Assembly: GCF_000208745.1 (NCBI RefSeq)
Contig: NC_030852.1
Coordinates: 25,908,268-25,972,267, forward strand
DNA: 64,000 bases
Source: Theobroma cacao
Taxonomy: Eukaryota; Streptophyta; Magnoliopsida; Malvales; Malvaceae
Reading direction: 5' to 3'
Position numbers and translations under genes: made by a program. This document shows, piece after piece, positions 1 through 13,252 of this stretch. Every line of letters starts with the position of its first letter. Within the stretch, counting starts at the first letter, position 1. The notes under the pieces were generated by a model. The model made no database searches. It was not told where the DNA came from and saw nothing but the letters and a program-made list of their open reading frames with translations.

Positions 1-3000
1 CTACTCTACAAACACACATGGCTTGCATGAAAACAGTTTGCATCATGCAAACAATATTTTTTTGGTGAAACTTGGCCAACAATTAACAAATTAAAAAGAA
101 GAAAAACTTTACAAGCAATGAAGTTGGTGACATGATCACTAACTTAAGAACTAATTACTTTTTTCCCTGGTTTCAATTTAAAGAATTGAGGTGTTATTTG
201 TCAATACCATCTAGATGCATGCATCGCCTTGCAAGTTTAAAAAATATGCACTTGAAAGGTGAAGAAGCTAATCCTAATTATTAAGTTTATTAATACAAAG
301 AATTGGTGTGATATAAATATTGTTCGTTTTAGAGTTTATGTTCGCAATTTTATCCTTTTTTTTTCTTAAAAAAAAATCTCATAGAGGAAAAATCATCTTT
401 TACTTATACGTTTCAATGCAATTTTTTACTATAAATCTACAAGTGTGGAAGATTCTAACATTGTCGAGCTTAATTACAGCAATCAAAGAAGGTCTGCATT
501 TCTTCATTATCTTATCTCCCCTGAGCCTTGTCCCATTCTATCATTATCGAAAACGATTTGAGTAATGCAATATAAATTTAGGCCACAAATTGCTATATGG
601 TTCCTTAAGGAATGAAACAAATCCCAAATCATATTGAAATCTTAAGCACATACGTATAGGGATTGCTTTCAAGCACGTGTTTTCAAAAGTCAACTCCTTT
701 GCAGACGGACTAACTACAGCTAGGGCTATCGAATTTAAGGACTTCATTGTCATTTTGTAAAACCTTATAAGTTGGATCGTTTCCCTACGAGGCGGCTACT
801 CTGTGTTGCACTGATCAACTAGTACACTCTTAAATCTCTTAATAAACGAAATCGTTAACTATATAAAGATGTGGGATCTTTTCTCCTCGATGAACCCTCC
901 TTAATTCACTCTATAACAATAATAATATTTGAAAAGAAGGTTTTATCAAATTAACAAGAACTGATCAAGTTAAAACTTGTTTGGTGCCTTTCCCATAATT
1001 TGAACTTGAGTACTTGGAAATCGATTGGTTGGCATGGCCAAGAAAGGAATATCGTTCTGATCACCGTGCTTATCCGATTCTTGTTTCATTTTCTCGATAG
1101 GTCCTTTCGAACCAATATGATCTTTTAATTTGGCAGATTGTGGACAAGTTTTTCCAAGCATATATCCCGAGACATTTCTATCAGGTGGACTAACAACAGA
1201 TGGTTTCAAGCTTTAGATGTCATCGAAATGCACATTCGAACTAATTTTGCAGCACCCATATCGGCGAATGGTGCTTTTCATACAAAAAATGATTTATCAC
1301 TGCTCAATGTAACCATTACTGAAAAAGCAAAAGGGCCCTCATCACGATACAATTTTTTAATATGGATTTGGCTTCCACAATTCTAAAGCGTTTTCAAAAG
1401 GCCCCATACACGCAACCCCCCCAAAGCTTTCAAATTCATCATTATTAGCGGCATCATCACCCTTCCCTCTGTAACTCCTCTACTTCTTCTTCTCCTTCAT
1501 CTTATTAAATCTGCCAAGCACTGTAGAAAAAGAAAGGACTATCCTTGTCCTTAGCATCTGCATGGAAAATATATATTATCATGACATAGAGCGACTTGTA
1601 ACACTAAGTCAAAGCAAGTAATATTTGTTAATTAAACCAAAACGTGAACCTGACCCACACCTTCTGATTTCGTATAGATCATCCTTAATGTTTTGGTTGG
1701 CTGTCATCTTATTTTGTCCATAGTAATTATGCATGATATATAGGACACGGCATATAATAAGAAACTGAAATACTTTTTGAATTATTTGCAACATCGTATT
1801 AATAAATATCATCGTCGAAAGATCAAATCAAAAAATATGAATTTCTAAATCTAAAAAAGTAGTGTGTTTTTTTTCTGCATTGTCATTAATAAAATAAAAG
1901 AGGCTGACAGCCACTAACATGGTCATGTAGGGTTTGACAAAATCCTGTGAACCTTAATCAACCGCTGGTACTGGAGTTGGGTGGCGTATCAAACTCTTTT
2001 ATTCTTTTTGTGAAATTATCTATGCTTTCATGGAGAGAGCAAGTTGTGATGGATAATGATATGATTTGAATTTCCCCACCATTCGTGGGCTCCATTAAGA
2101 GAAAATAAAAATTAATAAAAAAAAGAATTTTTGATTTAGATTTGCAAAAAAAAAAAGGAATGTAAATTTAGATAAGGTTGAATGTGGTGAAAGGGATAAA
2201 AGGGGGATGCATATCCATTCCTCGCCCACATGGTTTGATCAAGTTGGTGTGGTAGATATCCATGGGGCTCCACATGGGCCATTCTTTGGGCCTTCTTTTA
2301 TTCTTTTTTTTTTGTTGCCATTTTTGAGTTTTAGTTTCACACTGGCAACTAAATCCAACTTTCCCCAATCTTACACTTTTTTGACCAGAGGGCTTTGCAT
2401 TTGGAGTAATGGTTGCCACCAATAATTTAGACCAAACCAAACTAAAATCTTTACCCCTATTGCTATGATTGGAAGTTAGGGTAAGCAAATCCCCCAGTCT
2501 TAAAGTGATTGGAGGGATCAAAGCTCTAGACATTTTTGATTGGAGCATTCATATATTCTTTTTCATTTTTATCAAAATAAGTTAAATTAAATGCAAATTT
2601 AACTACAAAAAGTACACAAAAAGTCTTTGTGGGCAGACTATATCTTGGAATATATAATGACAGGCCTTTTGCCCCCACTTCCGCTTATAGTGTTGTTTCC
2701 AAATGAGATAGGTAACCTGCACAGCTAGAATTAGCACCTCTAACAAAACCCATAATTGATATGGCAAAGGATTATAATTCTATTTCTTTCCATATATATT
2801 CATCATATAAAACAAAAGAATTCTTGTCCGCCAAAGAACCCGCATAACTTTTCCCCTTTTGGTCCAATGGCTATTCCATCTATTGAAGAGTTAAGACTCC
2901 ACAACAAGTTGAAAAAGTCAGTGGAAAATATCTTTAATAATCAAATAATAAGAAAAAAGAAAATAACTTTAAAAAATCTTGATCTTTTTTCAAAAGAAAA

Positions 3001-3578
3001 GAGAGGCTCACCATACTATTATTCATGAATTTTTTGGACATATATATTAGTAGAAAATTATATATGTTTTTTTTCCCATAGTTAAATTTGGATAAAACCT
3101 TTATAACTTGCTTTTTACTTTCAATTATTTATACCTTTTTCAAATTTTTTTTTAAAATAAAAATCTTAGTTTAATATTTATCATTTAAAATAATATTTTA
3201 AAAGTAAAAAATAAAAAATGAAAATGGCAACAGAGTAAATCCCAGGCTCATTATGGGCTACTTTTTGTTGGGTCATTTTGGAGCTTGAGATTGTTAAACC
3301 CAGAAACCCTAATGTTGGGCCAATTCCCAGACAACACAAATATTTGAAGCCCAAAGTTTTGATTTGGTCTCTTCTCTAAGCCCAATATATCTATAATTTG
3401 GACTCTGTTAAAGCCCAAAGGAAATATAGAAAGCAGATTCTTACAACCGAAACAAAGACCCCATAACGCTTGCAAAAAAGGGGAGCAGAAGCACTGCCAC
3501 AGTGGTTTTGCACGTTTTCGTAGATTCAGACAGGAAAACTAAGTTTTGGGTCTTTAGAGAGGGACAGTAAGAGCAACA
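1..3578. other. Intergenic, no supported gene; includes UBA5 promoter
   Basis: AT-rich sequence with many A/T runs. Only short open frames without recognisable domains are present, the longest reasonable one being 79 codons on the minus strand at 970-1209, which I do not recognise. The last 350 bases, upstream of UBA5, differ in character: GGGCY/RGCCC motifs are dense between about 3250 and 3420. That part is treated as the UBA5 promoter. Confidence 0.6.
3250..3420 (+). promoter_or_regulatory. Cluster of TGGGC/GCCCA (site II-like) motifs upstream of UBA5
   Basis: At least five copies of TGGGC or its complement GCCCA lie 160-330 bases before the UBA5 start codon (around 3253, 3315, 3349, 3380 and 3412). 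In plants, TGGGCC/T 'site II' elements bind TCP factors and are common before housekeeping genes. No convincing TATA box is seen close to the start. The motifs are seen directly; their function is inferred. Confidence 0.4.
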
Positions 3579-6500
3579 ATGGAGGTGGAATTGAAAGAGA
3601 TGCTTGACGATCTCCAGTCTTTAAGACAATCATTATCTGATCCTACTCTTCATGCTTCAATTGACAAGGTACTCTTTTCAATCTGAGAATACTTGCATTC
3701 ATGTTTAATACTATATAGACGGGTTTATACGATGCTTTTTAGACAATTGGGGGATCTAGAAAGTTTGTAGCTTTATTGTGTTTTGTACTTGTTGAATTAT
3801 GAAAAATAAGATTCATTTGGATTCCGGGTTGATCTTTGTTGATCTATCAGTTGCCTAGTTTGCTATTTTTATGTATTAATTGGGTCGTGAAGAGAAAGTT
3901 GTCGAGTTAATTTGCTAATTTTTGCATTTGAATGCCTTTTTTCTTTTATTTTAATAGTATTATCTTCCAGTGAAAATTGGTAGTGTATCTATGTTCCTTT
4001 AGCCAATGACTAGATTCTGTTAGCGTATAGTTCAAATTAATGTTTCTGTGAAATGTAACTTATTTTAACATACCGGAAAAGATTAAAATTTTGGAATAAA
4101 GGACAATAGCAAATGTTTTAGTTATGAGGATAGAGAAATTCGTTTTTAACATATATGAGGCCTTGTACTTTGGTTATAACTTGTTTCATATGTTTTTCAG
4201 TTGCAATCGCGTGTTGACCATCTTACTCATCTAGCTAAATCTGTACCTGTTCGACGATCAAAAGTCAAGGTTTTTGTTCTCATGTACTTTTTTCTTGCCT
4301 TTTATTTTTCCAGTTTCTTATCTGCATTCTTCTGGTTATGTTTGTGATTGTAATACTAATGCATGTTTAAATAATCTCATGGCAGGATATGAGTGCTGAG
4401 GTGGTTGACAGCAATCCTTACAGTAGGCTTATGGCACTTCAACGAATGGGTATCGTGGAGAACTATGAAAGGATCCGGGAGTTCTCAGTTGCCATTGTTG
4501 TCTGTATTTGTCTCCTGCTTTCTAGATCTCTTTTCAGCAAAGCCTTGCCGAGCACATGCTATTAGTTCCATAACTTTGCTGTAGATTGATAATTCTTATT
4601 ATCCTGATTCAGTCCTCATTGGTAATCTTCTTGAACTTGCAGGGTATTGGTGGTGTTGGCAGTGTTGCAGCTGAGATGCTAACAAGGTGTGGCATAGGTC
4701 GCCTTTTGTTATATGATTATGATAAAGTGGAGTTAGCTAACATGAATAGGCTATTCTTTCGCCCAGAGCAGGTGAGTATTCATACGCTTTTCTATATTAT
4801 TTCGTGTTGACTACTAGCTGGAAAATGACATGTTTTCGTCAAACAGTAAGTCAAGTATTTCTTTAAAGTAAACAATGTTATTGAAGTGTCACTATATTTT
4901 TCTCCGCAACTGCAGTTTTTGCATTGATATAAAGCAGAAGCTTGGATTTCTGCCTTAATTTGAATAACTTGACTTTCAAATTTTCTTTTTCGATCAAGGT
5001 TGGTATGACAAAGACTGATGCTGCTGTTCAGACCCTGTTAGACATAAATCCTGATGTTGTGCTTGAGGTAAGCATTTTTCATGAACGCACCCTTTGATTT
5101 TTCTCAAAAGGTTAAGGCGTGAGTGGGTTTTCGAGTAGATCATATGTTTCAAGTCTTACAGAAAAAGAAAAAAAAAACAAAGTTGAGGTGGTGTGAAGTT
5201 GGAGTGTTTCACATAAATTTTATTTTCCTGTATCTTCATTACATATGTGAAGTTGGTCCTTGTCTAGAGTTTGTTGACTACTTTTTAAAGGGGCTGACCT
5301 GCTTTGTTGCGTTCTTGATTCTTATACATGCTAAATTGGTTTAGAGGGAAGAGATGTCATAACCTTCATAATCCTTTTGTATTTATAGTGAAATGAAAGA
5401 CATAACTTCATAATCCTCATATCATCTTACAGGCTTTATCTTTTCTTTATAGTACTATTTGGTGTCTAATCTGATATCCATTCCAGAATTTTTTTAAATG
5501 ATGAAAACATTATGATATTTTTATAATTGCAAACAATTTTATAATTGTAAACAATCAAATTAGATCATCACTGAGCATTTTTAGAACTTATCACATTTAT
5601 TAATTCATTTTTTCAGAGCTATACACTGAACATCACAACTGTACAAGGCTTTGAAACATTCATGTCAAGCTTAAGAAATAAAACATTTTGCCCAAGTAAA
5701 GAAGGTAGCGGAGTGGATCTTGTTTTAAGCTGTGTAGACAATTACGAAGCAAGGATGGTGGTCAACCAGGTAACTTGACTTTTACATCTGACACGCATAT
5801 TTTTCCTAGAGGCCTAAGTTGATAGATGCCGAGTTTGATGACCTTCTTGTATATGAACTGTTTACCATTTTCAATATTGGATTCTGTATCTGATTTTTTT
5901 GTGTATGTACAGGCATGCAATGAGTTGAATCAAACATGGATGGAGTCTGGTAAGCAACTTAGTTTTCATTACTTCACTAGTAACCGAGTTAATTGAACAC
6001 ATTGGTAGAAGTACAATATTGTAAGAAGTGCCTTCTATTATTTTTATGTTTCAATAAGATGCACAATATTCCTTTTGAGATGCCTGATAATCCTGTGAAA
6101 TTAATAGCCTTGTTACCTTGATCCAAAGCCTCAAGAAGCTTGATCTCATGCACTTCCACTGTAATTGATTAAACTACGAGATGTTTAAGGAATCATATGG
6201 AGTGTTGAGTACTACATTGATTCGATAGTCTTATAATGGCATTAAAATTATTAGTAGGCTTTGACTTATCACTGGCACTTAAGCTAATGTATGATGACTA
6301 TGGTGGGATACCTCTTCATGTGTCCATTTAACTTTTAGTGGTTTGCATGCCACTGCATAATTATAGCTATGTTGCACTTCAGCCAAAAATATGCTGAGAA
6401 GATACCAAGTAAAGTTATAAAACTGTGCTTGGTTTGCCCCTCCGTTGCTTCTGATTACTAAAAAGAGGAAAATTTGGGACAGGTGTATCTGAGGATGCAG

Positions 6501-8823
6501 TTTCAGGTCATATACAGTTGCTGATTCCTGGAGAAACTGCTTGTTTTGCATGTGCACCTCCTTTGGTATATTCATCCATTAATCTATGATATTAGCTTAA
6601 TATAGATGTAAAATCTCTAGTGCATGTTTGTGTACAGTTAAGTTATATAATCAAGAATGTGAAATAGGAATATTGCATTTTATTCTTTTGTAGGTTGTGG
6701 CATCTGGAGTGGATGAACGAACACTCAAACGTGAAGGGGTTTGTGCCGCATCTTTGCCAACTACCATGGTAAGCTTTTGTTCTTTCTAGTTCCTTTAGCT
6801 TTTTCTCGTCTCTAGGATGCATGCATCCACATACAAACATACAGACATGAATGCATCCATCTTACATAACACACACACACACACACACATGCATACATAC
6901 ACGGATGCATCCATGCTTGCATGAATACCTGTGTGCATGTGCATGTATAATTCTTTATGTGTATGCATGAATATGTGACTGCACATGTGATGGTGTGTCC
7001 TTTCAGCATGTACTATTTGGTACTTAAATCATTAAATTGTATTTTAGCTTGTGTATTACCAAGAACCATTAAGTTCTCAATACACTGTTTGGTACATTAA
7101 AATATTTTTTTTCCTGCTTTTCCTAACATGGAGTATATGAACTAACTTTTCAGGGAGTTGTTGCTGGGCTTCTTGTCCAAAATACGCTTAAGTTCTTATT
7201 GAAATTTGGACACGTTTCTCCCTACTTGGTAAGTCCTACATCAACTCTTCCTCCCTCTTTCCATCTCTGTATGGGTGTCTGTAGTGTAATCCTTGCTTTG
7301 TGTTCCTCTATAATAGCCCGAGGGAAGATAGACCTAACTAATTCTATTAGAAGGTTGCTTGTGATGTGTACTTACGCAGACTTCTTGTGAAATTAATGGC
7401 TTCATGTGTTTATACTTGGTTTTTGATAGAGTTTGGCTTTCTTGCTTGATCGTAGGGATACAGTTCTCTTAAAGATTACTTCCCAACTATGGCAATGAAG
7501 CCAAATCCCCAATGTTCAAATGCTGCCTGTCTGGAGCGGCAGGTAAGAGATATTTTTTTGTCTGTCATTCAGGTCATTTGGTTTTTCTTCTAATGCTAGA
7601 ATGGATTGTTGCTTTGCAGAAAGAATACATTCTTGCAAAGCCAGCTAGGGATGCTGAGGCTAAAGCCAAGATGGAGGCTGAAGCATCAACCGCAGCAGCA
7701 GATTTGCCACTTCATGCTGATAATGAATGGAACATAAGGTACAAACTGCAACTCTGGGAGAGGGACTGGTGCATGTTATCATAGTCTTGGACTCAAACTC
7801 TGAAAAGCAGTACACTCTTTTTTTCCCATTTTTTTTTGGTTGGTGTAGTTATATTTATATTGACATTCAATAAAATTTGCAAATTATATAATGATTGACT
7901 GACATTTAGGTCAAAAGGAACCACTTTCTCCAATGTTAAAACATGTCATCGGTGTTGGCATATGTTGTTATCCTGAATCATATCATTATATAGTTTTACT
8001 TTGGGAAATTAGCCAGTTTATGCATCTTTTGTTTTGTTTTTGCAGCGTTGTCGATGATAGTGGGCTGGAGAGCACAGGTGGCACAAGTTCAGGTGTCCTT
8101 TTGTTTTATACTCTTGATTGACAATTCCTCTAGTTGTGAATTACTGATTTTCCTTTCATATCTGATTGCATTATTTTCTCATAAAGTTCTGGTTAATATA
8201 TGAATAGAGGTCTTCTAAACAAAAATTTGAGAGAATTACTATGTTATTCCTGTTACTTCCCATTTAATTCACCAACAGAACATTGGAATTTGGGCTGTTC
8301 AAAGGATAAAGTTTGCATACGGAATTAAAAACTGTAGCTGTCTTAGTTGCTCATTTGAGTGCAGCGAATAGTGCACGCTTGCAGTTCTCAACCGATTTAT
8401 AAGGATTACATCTCTACCAGAACCTCATTGCATACTGTTTTTCTTCGACCTTTTAGACAGCATTGTTGCGGGGCCATTTTATACAAAACTGCAACCACAG
8501 CACTCTGGTGCCCCATAAATTGATTTCATGATCTGTTCCTTTTTCCATTCTGGTATGCTTTCATTTGATCATTGATGCAGAGTCACTGTTATGTGAAAGT
8601 TTTTAACTGTCCCATTTGTGAACCACTCCTGTTTGATCTCAATATTTCATTTGCCTAATCTATTTTCCTCTCTATGCTTTCAGATGCTCTTCCAGAAGGT
8701 CTCATTCATGAGCTCCCAAGTGCAGATGAATTTCAAAAGCCCCCTGCATCTGAAGCCTTGGATACTGGTATTGTTGACCTTGAAGATCTACGGAGGCAAC
8801 TTGAAGCCCTGAATGCTGATTAA
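3579..8823 (+). CDS. UBA5: UBA5, E1 enzyme for the ubiquitin-fold modifier UFM1
   Basis: UBA5 adenylates UFM1 and takes it up as a thioester before passing it to UFC1. Coding exons: 3579-3668, 4201-4269, 4386-4499, 4643-4771, 4999-5067, 5617-5769, 5913-5949, 6483-6565, 6694-6768, 7154-7228, 7456-7542, 7620-7738, 8046-8092, 8684-8823. All joins are GT-AG and keep frame, giving 428 residues, close to the usual plant length. The ThiF/E1 fold has the nucleotide loop GIGGVG at residues 92-97. Zinc is bound by C241/C244 (CFAC) and C318/C323. The catalytic cysteine is C265 in [18 protein letters not shown] at 362-369 matches the UFM1/ATG8-interacting motif, and the C-terminal helix ([12 protein letters not shown]) fits the UFC1-binding tail. 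A polyadenylation-type AATAAA lies at 8915. The gene is intact and converges on the dCMP deaminase. Confidence 0.95.
6865..6990. repeat. CA microsatellite and TG/CATG-rich tract in UBA5 intron 9
   Basis: About ten CA dinucleotides at 6870-6889 are followed by degenerate CATG/TGCATG-rich sequence, all within the intron between UBA5 exons 9 and 10. The minus-strand open frames here come only from the repeat. Confidence 0.85.
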
Positions 8824-9512
8824 TGTCCCAATACAGCTTTTGTTTTTGCAAATTAGGAACATTTTAAGAGTCCATCATAACCAATGCCCTTTTTTTTTGG
8901 GGGGGGGGAAGGGAAATAAAGCAGTTCTTGGGGTCCAATATTCAAGCAAATGATCCAGCCATTCAGAAATATGTATACTTCGTAGGGTTAACTAAGAAAT
9001 TTTCATTTTCATACAATATAATTTATATTTGAATTAATGCGAGGCTTGCCCCAAAGCATTCTGTGCTTCAGTGGATCAATTGTTCCAGTCTCAACTCTCA
9101 GGTAATCGGCATCCTATGTTATGTGCTAAGGTGTTACTCAACCATTGGCCCAATGGCTTGTGTATCGTGATTTACGCCAATTTTGTAGAACGTCTTTAGA
9201 TAGTTTAGAAAGCAAAGTAATAATTCACAATAGAACTCCCCAGCTTTCGCAAATCATGCATCCAAGGTCCAATTCCGAAAGCTTAAATTCTAGAATATAG
9301 GACATGACTTGAACTAATCAGGTTGATCAGCACAACCGTTAAATGACAGACAAAAAAAAAACAAATCAAAGCACACAATGCAGACTCTTTGAGTCGGGAG
9401 CCTCAAACTGATACTTGCACAACACTGAATATCTTAAAGTCCAGTCCGCAAGTTATAAGAGAGCTAGTAATTTTCCGTCTGACAAAATGAAAAATGGTAC
9501 AAGAATCCAAGT
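8824..9512. other. Convergent 3' region between UBA5 and dCMP deaminase
   Basis: This stretch holds the 3' untranslated regions of the two convergent genes. It contains a T run followed by a G run near 8889-8908 and an AATAAA at 8915-8920 suited to UBA5. No further coding sequence is seen. Confidence 0.7.
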
Positions 9513-11537
9513 CTAGGGCTCTTTGAACTTCAGCAAAATTTGGTCCATCTGTGGTTGATGTTTCCTAACCTGCAGAGAATAGAGATTCATGTGAGAAACT
9601 AGAGGCAAATGCAAATAAAGAACTCTAGATCCTATTCATGGATGGAAATAACACTAATATGAACTTGGCGAACAAGCATATTCCCATTATTAGACTCACT
9701 ACATCATAAAACCTACATATCCATGAGGAAAGATGACAGGCACCTCCTTATGACAAACCGGACGTAGAACACATTGGCACATTTTTATGCAGAAAAACCA
9801 TGTACTGTATAACTGTGGACCAAGGCTTACTTTAACACCAGCCATTGATAACAGCTTGTGCGAAGCAACATATGTAGTGTCCGTATTCAGTCTCTTCTCT
9901 ACAAAATATATGACTTCCGAGACGCCTGACTGCAAGAAGGAAAAGCCAAATCCACATTAAGAGTCACCACTATGTGGATGACAGATTATTTGGTATGTGA
10001 CATGCTTAGCAAGCATAGAAATAGAATTGACCTTTTTTTTTTCAAGAAGTATTAGAGGGAACATGGCACCAAACCTGAATGATTATCTTTGCACATTCAT
10101 TGCAAGGAAACATGGTTACATACAGCCTCTGTAAAGATTACAATGAGATGAAAGATCCTCTCAGTGCCATTACTATTAAAGGATAACCGACAATGGTAAC
10201 AGGAAATGAGCAGAAAATACAAATCATACTACAGAAGACAGAGTTTTGATCCTTGTTTAGCTTGGGGTTCATTGAAGGTTGAATCATATATGTTAAGTTC
10301 ATATGAAAAAATATGAAGCATTCCCAGTTCACTATGTTTGCCTGGCAGACGGCTACAGGGAAATTTGAGTGTAACTGACCTGTCCAACTGCAGATGCATG
10401 ATTCGTATTCAGGATAGCATTGACTTCAGCATGACAAACATACCTACAAGAGATGATCTGCGAGGTGAGTCAATCAATTTGCTAAAGTCAGGCATATGTA
10501 TAAGCAACTAAATCATGCTGAAGGTGCAGAGCACAAAATTTGATTAATGCACTAGTCTGAAGACCATTAATAACAAGTCAAGTATATACAAACTAAACCA
10601 AAGAAGGAAACATACATTTACGCAGAAACATAAGGAATACTATTAAGTCATCAGCCACAAATCAAGAGTTAGAGTTGAGGAAAATACAGTACTCACGGAT
10701 ACTTTGTCTCCAATGGATTCCCAGATTTTGACATCTGAGACATAAATGCAGATATTTATTAGCAAGATTTTCCTTAACAATGTTGGAAGCTTATATTAAC
10801 ACGTACAAACCTTTGCCCAAGGAAGCTTGTCATCTGAACAACCTCTTGGAAATCCATTATACCCAATGCCTATCCAAGAAAAAGGTTACCATCCATAAGT
10901 AATGAATGCTTGGTTTTGGTGACTTAAGATTGAAACTTTAAGCAAAAAAGTTCTTTTTCCGATAGAAATTTAGCTGCTATCAATCTTACCAAGTATTATA
11001 CCATTTTCGCTCACCAAGCATGCACCAACCTAAAATCAGTATAAAAGTCAGAGGTCTGAATTTCAACCCATCTCCAATTAGTTACACATATCAGTTGCCA
11101 AAATTAAGCACTTTGGAAAGTATAATTGTCATAATCTAATAAGTAAATTATAACCTCTAAACTAAAATCATGACCTGCCTGTTTGGGTCTTTGGACCTCT
11201 CAGCGGATAAAAATGCAATTGCCATAAAATAATCATCCCATGACAAATATCTGCACCCAAACCAAAGCGAATTAACTCAAGATTGTAAATGCATTACTAA
11301 AAATACGAAATATAATTCCAAAAACAAAAGAGCAACATATTTTACTGACCCTTTGCGTTTGGAGGTATCGAAAGGATCCTGACAGGGGCGATTCTTGGAA
11401 ACGACGCCGTTTCTTGACGAATCGGCTCGAGAGGATTGTTTTTTAGGACTGGATAAGAATAAATGATAAGCAAAAGCGGAGGCTAAAGCACCAACGAAAG
11501 TGGCCGTAGAGACCAGAGCGACCTCTCGACTATTCAT
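9513..11537 (-). CDS. DCTD: Deoxycytidylate (dCMP) deaminase with N-terminal membrane segment
   Basis: Converts dCMP to dUMP, feeding dTMP synthesis. Coding exons, read on the minus strand: 11537-11350, 11250-11175, 11029-10990, 10869-10811, 10734-10697, 10443-10380, 10128-10075, 9929-9831, 9569-9513. The joins are GT-AG and in frame, giving 224 residues. The zinc site of the cytidine deaminase fold is intact: H138-A-E140 (CHAEVNAIL), with E140 as proton shuttle, and P163-C164-N-E-C167. Residues 9-28 are hydrophobic and preceded by few charges, so they could be a membrane anchor or part of an organelle signal. I recall the Arabidopsis homologue At3g48540 having a similar N-terminus. The start is the first in-frame ATG, immediately before the hydrophobic stretch. 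Confidence 0.92.
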
Positions 11538-12287
11538 GGGTCCAGCGACGGAGGGTGAGGTGGTTTACTGCTGGAGAAAAAATGGCGAGAAATATTTTCT
11601 TCCGCGAGAAAATATTTTTTCTTAAGCTGAGCCGCCCAGAAAAGGAGCGGGAAAGTTGAGAAAGCGGGGAGAGTGAAGCACACGGGCTCTTCTCAGCGCG
11701 TCCGAGTTTCAAAATTTTCTCATTTTAATGATTTCTCTTTTTCTTTTTCATTGAACAATTAAAAAGAAGACGTCCACCTAACTAAGCTCGGTTTTAGTGT
11801 TACGGATCTAATATCATCTTATATCAATAATAAATTAGACGAATTTTGATATATAAATATAATTTTTTTATTTATTAAATATATTTTTTAAATTAAAAAT
11901 ATAAATTTATAACAAGTAATATTAGAATTGATCTAAATTTTCATTGATATGATATTCTCATTATAAATGTAAAGTTCGAAATAAACTTAAATCAATGTAA
12001 AGGTCTTTATCTTTTATGAGTAAAAAGTCACTCGTTGTATAATTAATTGGGTAAAATATTATAAATTTTACATCAAAAATAAATAAAATGTGTCTTGAGT
12101 ATATAAACATGATTTTTTTTTATTTATCAAATATGTCTTTTAAATTAAAAATATAATGCCGTTACACATGATCCAACTTCTTCATTTAAATTAAATGATT
12201 TTTATTAATATTTCATTTTTTAAATATTTAAAAAAATTAAAATTAAATTACAAAATAATATTTTAAATATCATAATAATACCGAGCA

Positions 12288-12715
12288 AGTTGAGCCTGAA
12301 GGCAATTCTGAGGTTTCAGTTTCCAGAAGGATATGTGGGTGGGAACTTGACGATGGAGGATTTGGGTTTTGACTCAGCTCATGGTATCTCTGGAAAGAGG
12401 AGAGGAAGGTTTTTGCTAACCGTATTAGCGTTGCATCTTATTGTCTTTCTGTTTCTTCTTGGGTCTGTCTCATGTTTCTGTTTTTTTTCTGTTCCGAATG
12501 GTGATTGGAAGGTCAGGTTTTTTGCTGTTTCTTTTTGTAAGCTCAACAAAGATTTTTTGTATTGTGATGAGAGGGACCTTCTTTTGTACAGGAGTATTGG
12601 GAGAGTATACCTTTACGGGATACGGGCATTCTTACCAACATTCTTGATGCTTAGCTATGGCTGTCCGCCATGGCTCTTGTAAGGGGGAGTCTTTTCTCCT
12701 GATTTTTAATGAAAT
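12288..12715 (+). other. GC-richer island, possible retroposon or gene remnant
   Basis: This block of about 430 bases stands out from extremely AT-rich flanks. It has one open frame of about 130 codons from a TTG, without a recognised domain. It ends in a T-rich stretch preceded by 'tttttaatgaaatctc', which recalls the 3' ends of plant LINE copies. No flanking target duplication was identified. The call is tentative; it could equally be a decayed gene fragment. Confidence 0.25.
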
Positions 12716-13252
12716 CTCTTTTTGCTTTTTTTTTTTTAAATATATTTTGTAATATTATAATTAAAATAATATATATTAAAATATTAATATTTATTTCAAA
12801 AGGGTTTATTGAAGCCTACTATTAGGAGTCACTATCATATCATTACTAATTGAAGCCTACTATAATCATTGAAAACCCTCTTGTTTGAAGACTTGACATG
12901 TCGTTCTTTGAACTTATACGTGATTAAGCGAGGAAGTTTTTAAGAAATTTTTTTTAAAGTATGTAATAAATTTTTAAATTTATTTTTTTTATAAAAATTG
13001 ATTAAAGTAAAAAGTATATAAAATTATTTTTTAAATGATGAATAAAAATATAAGAAACGAAAATACCAAATAAAAGACGAAAGGTAATGAAATAGATTGT
13101 TGCGGGGATTTTTCTTTCTATTCATTTTACTTTGTTTTGCTTTTGACAAAGCAAAAATAACTCAGTAAACTATGACGCTGTCAAGTAAAAAGATCGTATC
13201 CCTTTTCCAAGTACACTACAAACTGCTTTGAGCTTGAAAGAGAAGAATAGAG

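Noticed and set aside
970..1209. 79-codon minus-strand frame, considered as a small secreted peptide gene
   Set aside because: No signal peptide and no known peptide motif; chance cannot be excluded.
6795..7009. Two minus-strand frames rich in Cys/Val/Met
   Set aside because: Products of the CA/TG repeat inside UBA5 intron 9.
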